A DNA stretch of 64,000 nt from Psychrobacter sp. 4Bb (lineage in GTDB: Bacteria; Pseudomonadota; Gammaproteobacteria; Pseudomonadales; Moraxellaceae), in contig NZ_PJAS01000053.1 of assembly GCF_002836735.1 (NCBI RefSeq), forward strand, positions 29,536 through 93,535. Direction: 5' to 3'. The notes under the pieces were generated by a model. That model searched no databases. It was given only the letters and a program-made list of their open reading frames with translations, and was not told where the DNA came from. Every line of letters starts with the position of its first letter. Position 1 is the stretch's first letter. Shown in pieces: positions 34,739 through 44,255 of the stretch. The position numbers and the translations under genes were made by a program.

Positions 34739-35100
34739 CGGTAGTGTAGCAGTTTTGGCGACTATCGCCCAAAGATATATACTGGCGCAATGTCTGTAAA
34801 TGGTGTAAATACTAATAGCAATCAGCTAGCAATTGATGATGAAATAATAGGTATAGAACAGTGGTAAGTCGCTTATAAAAGTACTGCTAGTACAGACGCA
34901 GTAGTCAACCAAAGATGCTGTTCATTGCTCAGTCGATGCGCTACATTAAAGTGTGATGAATGGAATCTGATGAAGTTTATAGTCAGAGTAGGTTATCAAA
35001 GAGTGCACCTGACTAGAAAGAAAGATAGAGCCTCTAACCCAATATAGTATAGTGATTACAAACCTTATGACTATTATTATGATTATGACAAGGAAGACAA
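34739..35100. other. 362-bp divergent gap between lipB and the aldehyde dehydrogenase gene
   Basis: Should contain both promoters. AT-rich, no gene, no clear hairpin with a T tract and no operator I can name. The acaaggaag just before 35101 is the aldehyde dehydrogenase ribosome site. Confidence 0.45.
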
Positions 35101-36585
35101 ATGACAGATAGCAACCAAAGCGCCCATGAGCAGCCAGTGACCGAGACCGGTTTTGCGCTGCAGCGTGTGCCTGAAGCACTAAGTACGGCGAAGACTATCG
35201 ATGAGATGAAAGCGCAATTTGCACGCTTGCAAATGTTAAGCCGTACCCAGCCAATCAATGATTGGGGCACACGTACGACGCAGCTAGACAATCTAGAAGT
35301 GATGCTTAGCGATAACCAAGAGAGTTTTGCAAAGGCGATTAGTGCAGACTTTGGCTATCGTAGCCAGTCAGAGACGCAGTTTGCTGAGTTGTTTCCTAGC
35401 TTTACCGGTATCAGCCACGCCAAAAAACACGGCAAAAAATGGATGCAAGCACATCGTGCGCCTATTTCAGCGCTATATATGCCAGCTCATAATGAAATTC
35501 AGCCGCAGCCATTGGGTGTGGTCGGTATCATGGTGCCTTGGAACTATCCGTTATTTTTAGCAATTGGCCCGATGATTGATGCACTCACCGCAGGCAATCG
35601 CATTATGGTCAAGATGAGTGAAGCCGCACCGCAATTTGCTCAGACGTTTGCTGATGCCATTGCTCGTTATTTTTCGCCAGATATGATCTGTGTGGTGCTC
35701 GGTGAAGTTGAGATTGCCGCCGCCTTTAGTGAGCTACCATTTGACCATCTGCTATATACCGGATCGACTGCGGTGGGCAAAAAAGTCATGGCTGCCGCTG
35801 CGCCCAATTTAACACCAGTGACGCTTGAGCTTGGTGGTAAATCACCTGTAATCGTACTAGATGATGCCAATCTAGAGTCTGTCGTCAATCGAGTGATGAT
35901 GGGTAAGACACTAAATGCTGGACAGACGTGTATTGCGCCAGATTATGTCTTGATTCAGCGCCAATACCATGACCAGTTTATCGAACTCGCAAAAGAGTGG
36001 ATGACCAAGCATTATCCTGATATCGAAGAAAACCCAGATTACTCTCGCATTATTAATGGTGAGCAGTTTAAACGGGTAAAAGGCTATCTAGATGCGCTAA
36101 CAGGTGGCGAGGTACATGCGTTAACTGGCGCCGAACCCAATATAGAAACCCGTCTAATGCCGCCAGTCATCGTCAGCGAGCCTGCGCCTGACAGCGACCT
36201 CATGCAAAACGAGATTTTTGCTCCGATATTGCCGCTAATGCATTATGAGACGCTTGATGATGCCATTTACTTTGTAAACTCGCGTCCACGTCCATTGGCG
36301 CTATATGTGTTTAGTGACAACTACAGCAGTATCGAAAACGTGCGTAACAATACGGTCTCGGGTGGTCTGTGTATCAACGAAGTTTTGATACATGTGGCTC
36401 AGCACGATTTGCCATTTGGTGGCGTGGGTGACTCTGGTACTGGTGCGTACCATGGTAAGGCTGGCTTTGAACGTCTCAGCCATATGAAGCCGATTTTTGT
36501 CCAAACTAAGCTCAATGGCTTGAATTTATTATTGCCGCCTTATGGTGGACTGTTTAAAAAGGCGATGGCGCTTTTTTTGAAATAA
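35101..36585 (+). CDS. Coniferyl-aldehyde-dehydrogenase-type NAD(P)+ aldehyde dehydrogenase
   Basis: Class 3-like ALDH of 494 aa. The catalytic Cys is in N-A-G-Q-T-C-I-A-P-D and the general base Glu in L-E-L-G-G-K-S-P. The cofactor loop is Y-T-G-S-T-A-V-G-K and M-V-P-W-N-Y-P is typical. D-W-G-T-R-x-x-Q-L and the hydrophobic C-terminal tail resemble the coniferyl/long-chain aldehyde group, many of which are membrane-associated. Physiological substrate unknown; aromatic or fatty aldehydes are plausible. Ribosome site aaggaag. A strong terminator lies about 100 bp after the stop. Confidence 0.87.
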   Translation: MTDSNQSAHEQPVTETGFALQRVPEALSTAKTIDEMKAQFARLQMLSRTQPINDWGTRTTQLDNLEVMLSDNQESFAKAISADFGYRSQSETQFAELFPSFTGISHAKKHGKKWMQAHRAPISALYMPAHNEIQPQPLGVVGIMVPWNYPLFLAIGPMIDALTAGNRIMVKMSEAAPQFAQTFADAIARYFSPDMICVVLGEVEIAAAFSELPFDHLLYTGSTAVGKKVMAAAAPNLTPVTLELGGKSPVIVLDDANLESVVNRVMMGKTLNAGQTCIAPDYVLIQRQYHDQFIELAKEWMTKHYPDIEENPDYSRIINGEQFKRVKGYLDALTGGEVHALTGAEPNIETRLMPPVIVSEPAPDSDLMQNEIFAPILPLMHYETLDDAIYFVNSRPRPLALYVFSDNYSSIENVRNNTVSGGLCINEVLIHVAQHDLPFGGVGDSGTGAYHGKAGFERLSHMKPIFVQTKLNGLNLLLPPYGGLFKKAMALFLK

Positions 36586-36635
36586 CTGTTCTTGAAATAA
36601 CAGTCTTTAAAATAACAATTCTTGAGTTAGACATT
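36577..36635 (+). repeat. Imperfect 14-16-bp tandem repeats across the aldehyde dehydrogenase stop codon
   Basis: Units ttgaaataactgttc, ttgaaataacagtc, tttaaaataacaattc and a decayed fourth ttgagttagacatt follow one another. The first includes the last sense codon and the TAA, so the repeat adds further in-frame or out-of-frame stops. Confidence 0.6.
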
Positions 36636-37008
36636 TTATAGTAGCTATAGAAATTAATAGTGACCTTTTTAATCGATACCATAACCAATAGCACCTATCC
36701 AGATAGGTGCTATTTTTTTATCTAAAATATGACTTCTCGAATATAGATTTCTCAAATTAAGAGCGACTTGTCATAAGAGCTTTATCAAAATTATCGTAAA
36801 TTTATCTAATGCGTTAATCGACAAATAAGCGTTTGTCATCACTTCTATAAATCGCTACACTTTGTAGTAAGTCTAAACAACAGTGGATAGTAGCTGAATG
36901 GCCTATGGTCAGCATTGGTAAACTTGATATAGCGACGTTTAGCTGTTTTTTAGTTCTATTGTTTTAATAGTGATTTCATGCCGATGCAACATAATAATAG
37001 GAAAGAGT
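36586..37008 (+). other. 423-bp intergenic region before the betaine-type ABC operon
   Basis: Begins with the imperfect repeats and an intrinsic terminator; the remaining 290 bp are AT-rich and should hold the ABC operon promoter. I saw no gene in it. Confidence 0.45.
36687..36719 (+). terminator. Intrinsic terminator after the aldehyde dehydrogenase gene
   Basis: Perfect 12-bp stem aatagcacctat/ataggtgctatt with ccag loop, then five T residues. Confidence 0.9.
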
Positions 37009-38931
37009 ATGCGCCAATGGATTGCATTAAGCTTACTGTGGATGAGCGCGATACTACTGCCTGTATCGGCGTCAGCGGCATGTGAATCACTGATTAAATT
37101 TGGGGCACTGACATGGGAGAGTGGACAATTTACCTCCAGCGTACTCAGACATATCGTAGAAGATGGATACGGTTGTACGGTAGAGGAAGTACCAGGAGCA
37201 GGGCCTGCACTTGATACAGCACTATCACAAAATGACATTCAGGTCATCGGGGAGCAGTGGGTTGGTCGCTCGCCAATCATGGAAAAAGCCATTGAGCAGA
37301 ATAAAGTGGCCATCATCGGCGATACGCTAAAAGGTGGTGCAACTCAAGGCTGGTATGTCCCGCGATACGTCTTGGAAGAGAACCCAGGACTACGCAGCTA
37401 TCAAGATTTGCCTAAATATACTGAGCTATTTAAAGACCCTGAAGATCCTGGTAGATCACGCTTTATGAACTGTCCCTCTGGTTGGACGTGTGAGATTTTC
37501 AACACACGTTTGCTAAAAACCACCGGTCTAGACAGTCTTTTTAACAACGCACACCCTGGTACAGGTGCTGCTCTCGATGCCGAAATTGCCTCCGCTTTCG
37601 AGCAGCATAAGCCACTGTTGTTTTACTACTGGCAACCTACTGGGCTAATGGCAAAATATGACCTTGCGCCATTAGAGTTCCCAGCTTATGAGGATGCTTG
37701 TTGGCAAAATCTGCTGCTCGCTGATGGTAAGATGGATTGCGTGTCAGGATTCCCAGTATCGCCGTTAGGTATTGCCGTTTCTACCCCGTTTGTCGAATCC
37801 AATCCCGAACTAGCAGCTGTCTTTGAAAAGGTGCAATTTACCTCTGATGAGCTCAACGGTGCTATCTTGGAGATGAGCGAAAGTAAACGCACTGGCGATG
37901 AGCAAGCCATGGTGTTTTTGCGTGACAACCCAGAGGTTTGGCAAGCATGGTTATCCGATGAGGCCGCTACCAACCTCGCTACCAAGTTAGGCCTTAGCTC
38001 AACGGGTGCTGTCTCTACAACTGCATCTAGTATCAATGCGTCAGCGCTCGCCTCAAGCTTTCCTTCATGGTCGCTTGAGACCCCACTCAATAATGCCTTA
38101 GCAAATGTGGTCCAAAACTATGGTGATGTATTTCGTACTATTAGCACAATGGCGCTTACTTACCTGCTATTACCTATTGAACGATTATTAACGGTTGTCC
38201 CGCCTTGGCTTATTATTGCATTTGTGACTGTGCTTGGCTGGTTTGGTGTCCGCAAGGTTTGGTTCGCGCTGGCATGTGGTGCAGGGTTGTTTTTGATTGG
38301 TGCTTTTGGCTTATGGGGCGCACTGATTGATACTTTAGCGCTGCTTATCGTATCGGTACTGGTCACGGTGGTGATTGGTATTCCTATTGGTATCGCTATG
38401 TCAGGTAGCAAACTGCTACGCAAGACTGTGACGCCAGTGCTAGATATCATGCAGACCATGCCGAGTTTTGTATATCTCATACCAGTGCTGATGTTGTTTG
38501 GTATTGGTAAAGTGCCTGCGTTATTCGCGACCGTGATTTATGCTTTGCCACCCTTGATTCGTCTGACGACATTAGGGATTACGCAAGTCAATCATGAAAT
38601 GGTCGAGGCAGGGCGCTCTTTTGGTAGTACGCATTTACAGCTACTTCTCTGGATTAAATTGCCACAAGCATTGCCCAGTATTATGGCAGGTATCAATCAG
38701 GCTGTGATGATGTCACTTGCCATGGTGGTATTGGCCTCAATGATTGGTGCTCCGGGGCTTGGTGAAGATGTATTGCAATCTATCCAAACGCTCAATATCG
38801 GTCAAGGTCTACAAGCAGGTACGGCCATCGTTATCGTTGCTATTATCATTGACCGTATCACACAAGCATTTGGTCAAGGTAAGCGTACCCGTCAAAAAAC
38901 CATCGAAGCAGGCAGACGTCCGATTGGATAA
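37009..38931 (+). CDS. Betaine/proline-type ABC transporter, substrate-binding protein fused to permease
   Basis: 640-aa fusion. Residues 1-23 form a signal/anchor helix ending A-S-A. Residues about 25-325 are an OpuAC/ProX-type binding domain with aromatic residues suited to a quaternary-amine cage (A-L-T-W, E-Q-W-V-G-R, Y-Y-W-Q-P) and paired cysteines (N-C-P-S-G-W-T-C). About 365-630 is a ProW-type permease with 6-7 helices and the E-A-G-R-S-F-G-S ATPase-contact loop. In betaine systems I know, a fused binding domain is usually C-terminal; here it is N-terminal. Start ATG 37009 follows an agga site. The ATPase gene lies 85 bp downstream. Confidence 0.83.
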   Translation: MRQWIALSLLWMSAILLPVSASAACESLIKFGALTWESGQFTSSVLRHIVEDGYGCTVEEVPGAGPALDTALSQNDIQVIGEQWVGRSPIMEKAIEQNKVAIIGDTLKGGATQGWYVPRYVLEENPGLRSYQDLPKYTELFKDPEDPGRSRFMNCPSGWTCEIFNTRLLKTTGLDSLFNNAHPGTGAALDAEIASAFEQHKPLLFYYWQPTGLMAKYDLAPLEFPAYEDACWQNLLLADGKMDCVSGFPVSPLGIAVSTPFVESNPELAAVFEKVQFTSDELNGAILEMSESKRTGDEQAMVFLRDNPEVWQAWLSDEAATNLATKLGLSSTGAVSTTASSINASALASSFPSWSLETPLNNALANVVQNYGDVFRTISTMALTYLLLPIERLLTVVPPWLIIAFVTVLGWFGVRKVWFALACGAGLFLIGAFGLWGALIDTLALLIVSVLVTVVIGIPIGIAMSGSKLLRKTVTPVLDIMQTMPSFVYLIPVLMLFGIGKVPALFATVIYALPPLIRLTTLGITQVNHEMVEAGRSFGSTHLQLLLWIKLPQALPSIMAGINQAVMMSLAMVVLASMIGAPGLGEDVLQSIQTLNIGQGLQAGTAIVIVAIIIDRITQAFGQGKRTRQKTIEAGRRPIG

Positions 38932-39016
38932 AAAATTATCTAGTGGCATACGACTGAACCTATGGTAATCGACCGAAGCCATAATGATAAAAACCACGTG
39001 AATAGTGAGAGCACCG

Positions 39017-39928
39017 ATGAATCATATCCAATTAAAAAATATCAGTAAGATTTATAACGCCAGTAGTACGCAAGCACAGTCTGCATTGGCATTGCTGGCT
39101 GAGGGTATGGATAGCATCAAAGTAAAAGAGCAAACGGACTATTCAGTTGGTCTGTATGATATCAATCTAGATATCAAGGCAGGCGAGTTGCATTGCATCA
39201 TGGGTCTGTCAGGCTCAGGAAAATCAACGCTGATACGCCATATTAATCGTTTGATAGATCCAACCAGTGGCGAGATATGGGTAGATACTGCTCTGAATAG
39301 AGAACATGCGACTCACACAACAGCTGATAGGCAATCAGCGACAGCTAATATAAGTACGGTAGTAGAAGAGCGTTCTGCTACCGCTATTAATATTTTAGCG
39401 CTCAACGATAAGCAGTTGCAGCATTATCGTCAGCAGACAGTCAGTATGGTTTTTCAGCATTTCGGCTTAGTGCCGCACATGACGGTCATACAAAACGTCG
39501 CTTATGGTCTGCGTGTCCGAAAAATGAGCGCAAACGAGCGACATGAAACGGCACGACATTGGCTGAATGAAGTAGGGCTGTCCAATTTGGAAAACAGCTA
39601 CCCTGATGAGCTATCAGGGGGTATGCAGCAGCGAGTCGGGCTAGCTCGAGCTTTAGCGACGGACAATCCAATTTTGCTAATGGATGAAGCGTTCTCTGCA
39701 CTTGATCCGCTCATTCGCGCCCAGCTGCAAGACCAACTACTCGAATTACAAGAACGATTGAACAAGACCATTGTGTTTATTACCCATGACATCGATGAAG
39801 CTGTCAAAGTAGGTCAGCGTATCAGTATGCTAAATGGTGGTCGACTCATACAAACGGGGACGCCAAGCGAGTTGCGGCACAATCCTGCTGATGACTATGT
39901 CGAGCAGTTTATGAGTGCAAAAGCGTAA
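39017..39928 (+). CDS. proV: Betaine/proline-type ABC transporter ATP-binding protein
   Basis: ATPase partner of the upstream fused permease. Walker A G-L-S-G-S-G-K-S-T near residue 63, Q-loop V-F-Q-H-F-G-L-V-P-H, signature L-S-G-G-M-Q-Q-R-V-G, Walker B I-L-L-M-D-E-A-F-S-A-L-D-P and switch His in F-I-T-H-D-I-D-E-A. The M-x-F-Q-H-F and L-S-G-G-M-Q-Q-R-V-G wording is the ProV/OpuAA type. No C-terminal CBS domains, which often mediate ionic-strength sensing in that family. A Thr/Ala/Ser-rich insert (about 90-120) separates Walker A from the Q-loop. Start chosen at 39017 after gagag; an in-frame GTG exists at 39005. Confidence 0.83.
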   Translation: MNHIQLKNISKIYNASSTQAQSALALLAEGMDSIKVKEQTDYSVGLYDINLDIKAGELHCIMGLSGSGKSTLIRHINRLIDPTSGEIWVDTALNREHATHTTADRQSATANISTVVEERSATAINILALNDKQLQHYRQQTVSMVFQHFGLVPHMTVIQNVAYGLRVRKMSANERHETARHWLNEVGLSNLENSYPDELSGGMQQRVGLARALATDNPILLMDEAFSALDPLIRAQLQDQLLELQERLNKTIVFITHDIDEAVKVGQRISMLNGGRLIQTGTPSELRHNPADDYVEQFMSAKA

Positions 39929-40200
39929 GCTGTGATAATCATCTATGAATAGGTTGTCTGGATAGACTTATACGATGTTTTGATAAATGGTTTAAATAAT
40001 CGCAATCATTTTGCTGGCTTTTCACTGTCATTTTACGGTAATCAAAAGTGAACTCTGAAATAAATACCAAACTTCGTTATACTGAACGGTTTATCGATGG
40101 CTCATAATGAATGAGCGTGTATTGTTTATCGTCCACATATGATGTCGCTTTGTCTATCAAATGACGTTTGTTTCTTATTTTGCACTTTTAAGGCCATAGT

Positions 40201-41427
40201 ATGACCGTTTCTTATGCACCTATTATTACTTCATTGCTTGATAATGATTTGTACAAATTTACGATGTTACAAGCCATGCTGCATCAGTTCCCGCAAACCC
40301 ATGGTGTTTATCGCTTTCGCTGCCGTAATAACAAAGATGCAGCCTATCCGTTGGCTGATATCCAAAAAGATCTAGAGCAGCAACTAGACAGCTTATGCGA
40401 ATTGCGCTTTTTGCCAGATGAGCTAGAGTACTTACGTAGCTTACGCTTTATTCGCTCAGATTTCGTTGATTATCTAGAATTATTTAAGCTAAAACGTCGT
40501 TTTATTACGGTAAGTACAGACGATAAAGGTCGCCTGTTTATCGATATCGAAGGGCCAATGATTCAAGCGATGTTCTTTGAAGTATTTGTACTAGCCATTG
40601 TCAATGAGCTGTATTTTAATGCGCTATCTAATGACAGCGTGATTGAAGAAGGACAACGTCGCCTCGATGCAAAAGTAGCGCTATTACATCAGTATGCCGA
40701 AGAGCAAACCCAGTACGATCAGGATACACCGCCATTTATCGTCGCTGATTTTGGCACGCGTAGACGCTTTAGTCGACGCTGGCAAGCACACGTAGTGAAA
40801 ACGTTACATAAAGCCGAGCCAAAGATAGTTGGTGGTACATCAAACGTATATTTGGCCAAGCAATTAGGAATGACGCCAATAGGCACCATGGCGCACGAGT
40901 TTATGCAGGCGTTTCAAGCATTAGATGTGCGTCTGCGAGATTCACAAAAGGCCGCGCTTGAAGCGTGGGTGCATGAGTATCGTGGCGACTTGGGTATTGC
41001 ATTGACAGACGTAGTCGGCATGGATGCGTTCTTACGTGATTTCGATTTGTATTTTGCTAAACTATTCGACGGTCTGCGTCATGATAGCGGCGACCCATAT
41101 ATTTGGGGTGATAAGGCAATTGCCCATTATGAGAAGCTAAAGATAGACCCAAAAACCAAGATTCTAACTTTTAGCGATGGGTTAGATTTAGAGAAGGCGT
41201 GGGAGCTGCATCAATACTTTAAAGGTCGCATTAGAACCAGTTTCGGCATCGGCACCAATCTGACCAATGATATGGGCATTACGCCGATTAATATCGTGCT
41301 CAAGTTGGTAGAGTGCAATGGTCAGCCAGTTGCAAAGCTGTCTGATAGCCCAGGCAAGACCATGATCAATAACGACACGTATCTTGCCTATCTGCGCCAA
41401 GTCTTTGAGGTTGATGAGCCAGAGTAA
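40201..41427 (+). CDS. pncB: Nicotinate phosphoribosyltransferase
   Basis: Converts nicotinate and PRPP to nicotinate mononucleotide with ATP assistance in the NAD salvage pathway. N-terminal [11 protein letters not shown] and the D-F-G-T-R-R-R-F-S region are typical. The G-T-S-N-V-Y-L-A-K...G-T-M-A-H-E-F-M-Q stretch carries the phosphorylatable His. [11 protein letters not shown] and F-S-D-G-L-D form the PRPP site. 408 aa, standard length. Ribosome site taagg. The gene is alone on its strand. Confidence 0.94.
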   Translation: MTVSYAPIITSLLDNDLYKFTMLQAMLHQFPQTHGVYRFRCRNNKDAAYPLADIQKDLEQQLDSLCELRFLPDELEYLRSLRFIRSDFVDYLELFKLKRRFITVSTDDKGRLFIDIEGPMIQAMFFEVFVLAIVNELYFNALSNDSVIEEGQRRLDAKVALLHQYAEEQTQYDQDTPPFIVADFGTRRRFSRRWQAHVVKTLHKAEPKIVGGTSNVYLAKQLGMTPIGTMAHEFMQAFQALDVRLRDSQKAALEAWVHEYRGDLGIALTDVVGMDAFLRDFDLYFAKLFDGLRHDSGDPYIWGDKAIAHYEKLKIDPKTKILTFSDGLDLEKAWELHQYFKGRIRTSFGIGTNLTNDMGITPINIVLKLVECNGQPVAKLSDSPGKTMINNDTYLAYLRQVFEVDEPE

Positions 41428-41521
41428 ACTGAATATCAAACTGTTGCGTTGCCAAATGTGCCAAATGAGATTGATACGCTTGGCTTGACTACTCAACTGC
41501 TATTTATTGGCTGCTTTTCGT

Positions 41522-41767
41522 TTAACTATCAACACTGCTGGTAGATTTTTCTTCGGCAAAGGCCGCATCTAGTGCTTGCTGTACAGCATTGATACGAGTC
41601 TCGCAAACGCGATAAGCGGCAATAGATTCTTCGACCGTTGTCATTAGATTATCAATATCAGGCTCATCCTGTTGCTGTAGTTCAGCTGCATTGGTTTTTA
41701 AGATATCGTAAGCCGCCTTAAAGGTTTTTGGGGCGGCTTTTTTGCGTCGGCGAGTAGGGGTTGTCAT
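41522..41767 (-). CDS. xseB: Exodeoxyribonuclease VII small subunit
   Basis: 81-aa subunit of the single-strand-specific exonuclease VII. The conserved segment F-K-A-A-Y-D-I-L-K-x-N-A-x-x-L...L-M-T-T-V-E-E-S-I-A-A-Y-R-V-C fits XseB. A basic N-terminus (T-R-R-R-K-K-A-A-P-K) precedes it. It lies 58 bp downstream of xseA on the same strand, which confirms the assignment. Confidence 0.88.
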   Translation of the reverse strand: MTTPTRRRKKAAPKTFKAAYDILKTNAAELQQQDEPDIDNLMTTVEESIAAYRVCETRINAVQQALDAAFAEEKSTSSVDS

Positions 41768-41825
41768 AAAATTTCCTAATTTTTAAAGGTAAGTCGATGA
41801 GTAATCGTTAGATATTATTATGTGG

Positions 41826-43358
41826 TCAAGTTGGAGTACCTGAAGTTTCCGTCGCTTCTTTATCCATATTGACATCTATAATCTGCGCTTTTGCGTTGCC
41901 ATCTTTTAAAATGATATTGACAGTTTGCTCAGGATACAGTTGGGTACTACTAGTGAGGGTTTGCTTGTTTTGAGCATCCGTTAGCATGGTATAGCCTTGC
42001 TTGAGTACGCGAGACGGTCGATGTAATAGCACGATGTCACGTAGATGTTCGCTATCGCGCTGTGCTTGCACAATTTGCTGCTGCGCGTTTTGCATGATTG
42101 ACTCTTGATAACTTTTGCTATTGGTAGCGGCTTTTACAAGTTGTTGATGCGCCAAGGTTTGCGTTTGTGTGTATCGCTCAGCCGTCAGTCTGACTGCTTG
42201 CTTTACTTGGCGCTGGGCACTTTGTTGAATACTGCGCCATGCATAGTCACTGTCTTTTCGTAGAGCGGTGAGCTGCCCAATCGTTTGCGACTGTATTTGG
42301 CTTAACTGTCGCGCAGTTTGTTGCTCAGCAGTATTTAGTTGACGTTGAGCCGCTTGCTTGATTTGTGCCTGATATTGTAGCGTCTGAGTGACGAGCTGGG
42401 CCAAGTGGCTATGGATAGCAGCAATCACCTTTGAGGGTGTGTCAAAGCTGGTATGCGCCACTTCATCTAAGATGACTTTGTCACGTTCATGACCGATGCC
42501 CACCCAGATAGGAATAGGCTGCTCAGCAACCAGAGCTGCCAACTCATAATCATTGAGATAAGCCAAATCACCAACCGCACCGCCGCCGCGAATAATAACC
42601 AACAAGTCTGGTAGACGCTGATAAGTATCGTAAAACTGCTGCTGGGCGCTAACGATGGCTTGGCGGATTTCAGCGGGCGCATGATTGCCCTGAAAAGTCG
42701 CACTATGGTAGTGGAAGTGACACGCACCTGTACTGGCTAAGCGATCGGCATCTGCTTGAAAATCACCCAATCCGGCTGCCTTTTCAGGAGCGATGACCAG
42801 TACATGCTCGATATCAAAAGGGGCAGGTAGCTGTTGATTAAGATGTAATAGCCCTTCACCTGTTAAGCGGTCGACCATTTCTGCATATTGCCGTGCCAAG
42901 TCGCCTAGGGTATAACTGGGGTCGATATCTTCAATGGTGATTGAAAAGCCGTACTGGGCATGAAACCCTGCCGATACTTTAAGGAGTACGGTCAAATCAC
43001 GCTCAAGCGGCATGCCAGTCGCACGTTCAAACTTAGCTAATACACGAGCAGCTTTGAAACGCCAGAGATTGCCACGGCAGCTGGCGACCACTTTGCCATC
43101 GTCGTCTTTTTCGGCCAGTTCAAAGTAGTAATGACCACCTTTACTCGACAGATTGCGGATTTCAGCTTTTACCCAGACACGGTGGTCAAAAGTTTGTTTG
43201 ATGACCATTTCAACCGCTGATAAATAATCACTTAAGCGTAGGACCGTATCTTCTAGATGGTCTTCCTGCTCAGCGAGTTCCGCTTCCAAGGTAGCCAAAT
43301 CTTTGGCAGGTGCTAATACTTTGGCCTGTTTAATATTTGAAAGATTGGGTTTGCGCAT
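41826..43358 (-). CDS. xseA: Exodeoxyribonuclease VII large subunit
   Basis: Catalytic subunit of exonuclease VII. An N-terminal OB-fold (about 30-130, with W-V-K-A-E-I-R-N-L-S and G-H-Y-Y-F-E-L) leads to the XseA nuclease core with I-I-R-G-G-G-A-V-G-D-L-A-Y-L-N-D-Y and G-I-G-H-E-R-D. A long helical coiled-coil rich in Gln/Ala (about 340-455) follows, then a C-terminal segment ending in a short Thr/Glu tail. At 510 aa it is longer than E. coli XseA (456). Operon with xseB. Confidence 0.93.
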   Translation of the reverse strand: MRKPNLSNIKQAKVLAPAKDLATLEAELAEQEDHLEDTVLRLSDYLSAVEMVIKQTFDHRVWVKAEIRNLSSKGGHYYFELAEKDDDGKVVASCRGNLWRFKAARVLAKFERATGMPLERDLTVLLKVSAGFHAQYGFSITIEDIDPSYTLGDLARQYAEMVDRLTGEGLLHLNQQLPAPFDIEHVLVIAPEKAAGLGDFQADADRLASTGACHFHYHSATFQGNHAPAEIRQAIVSAQQQFYDTYQRLPDLLVIIRGGGAVGDLAYLNDYELAALVAEQPIPIWVGIGHERDKVILDEVAHTSFDTPSKVIAAIHSHLAQLVTQTLQYQAQIKQAAQRQLNTAEQQTARQLSQIQSQTIGQLTALRKDSDYAWRSIQQSAQRQVKQAVRLTAERYTQTQTLAHQQLVKAATNSKSYQESIMQNAQQQIVQAQRDSEHLRDIVLLHRPSRVLKQGYTMLTDAQNKQTLTSSTQLYPEQTVNIILKDGNAKAQIIDVNMDKEATETSGTPT

Positions 43359-43455
43359 AATATTAGACCAAAGATAATGAAAATATAAAGACTGACGAGG
43401 ATGTGCTGAATACGTAGCGGATAGTTTAACTTAAAAAGGAGAGCACAAAAAGCGA

Positions 43456-43504
43456 AGCCAACAAGCTTTGATTGATATATTATCTATATCGCAGTTTGTT
43501 GGCT
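43456..43504 (-). terminator. Hairpin/terminator between the lipoprotein gene and xseA
   Basis: Stem agccaacaa/ttgttggct encloses an inner inverted repeat gatata/tatatc. Read on the minus strand it is followed by a short T-rich tail (gctttttg) and lies 80 bp past the lipoprotein stop. Confidence 0.6.
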
Positions 43505-43584
43505 GTTTAATCAGAGAAAGATTGTATGTCACTTAATGTTAGCGATTGGATTGTTAGTCTGGTTCTATCTGCAGGTAGTTATTT

Positions 43585-43953
43585 TTATTGGCAACGGAAG
43601 TTAATGGTGTATTCATAATCATCGCTACGTGACAAATCTGGTGTACCCGTGCCAAATATCGAGCCAACGACAGCACCTACTTGACCAACCATACGACCAG
43701 TACGCTCATTTAAGATACCATTATATTTTACATTGTCATCAACGATAATCACTTGCTTACTTCGACAGGTTTTTTGCGCACTATCGATCGCATTTTGTTG
43801 TGCCTTAACTTTGGTATCAGCGATACCGGTTGTCTCATAGATAGAGTTGGCACGCTGAATCACGGGTGAGGAAGGCGTACTTTGACAGGCGCTCAAAGCA
43901 AGTGCAGCCACTAACGTTGCCGTCAAACTGGCAGTTTTATTAAAAGTATTCAT
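43585..43953 (-). CDS. Predicted lipoprotein with glycine-zipper-like segment
   Basis: 122-aa exported lipoprotein: a signal peptide of about 22 residues ends in the lipobox L-S-A-C at Cys23. The mature part carries a V-G-Q-V-G-A-V-V-G-S-I-F-G-T-G stretch resembling a glycine zipper, and three further cysteines including the C-terminal C-Q. Function unknown; similar small proteins sit in the outer membrane. Ribosome site aggaa. Monocistronic. Confidence 0.75.
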   Translation of the reverse strand: MNTFNKTASLTATLVAALALSACQSTPSSPVIQRANSIYETTGIADTKVKAQQNAIDSAQKTCRSKQVIIVDDNVKYNGILNERTGRMVGQVGAVVGSIFGTGTPDLSRSDDYEYTINFRCQ

Positions 43954-44255
43954 AAATAATTCCTGATTTATATAAGCAGAACGTCTTAGCTATAGGCAAA
44001 GCTTTATGAATGTAGCTTATCTAGATATTACCTGTCTAGACAGTTATTGTGTGCTGTATTACCGGTATATTGCCGATGAACCATGCACTAGATATAAACA
44101 AGTTTAATATCTTAAGAACAGCAATATTCCAAAACGGCAGACAACCGTTATTGACCAAAAATAAAACAAGTCGCATCCGTACACAGCAAATCACTTGAAA
44201 TATAAATTGTATCTAGGATAATTGAGCCATTCATTTTTTATTAATAAGTAATACT
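43954..44255. other. 302-bp divergent gap between lipoprotein and hydrolase genes
   Basis: AT-rich, promoters of two divergent genes expected. A small inverted repeat around ctagata...tgtctag (44031-44042) was noticed but has no clear meaning. Confidence 0.35.

Noticed and set aside
38985..39000. CACGTG occurrence as a parS candidate
   Set aside because: The flanks (aaac and aata) do not form the required inverted repeat; other CACGTG sites near 49235, 53387, 56378 and 59370 also fail.
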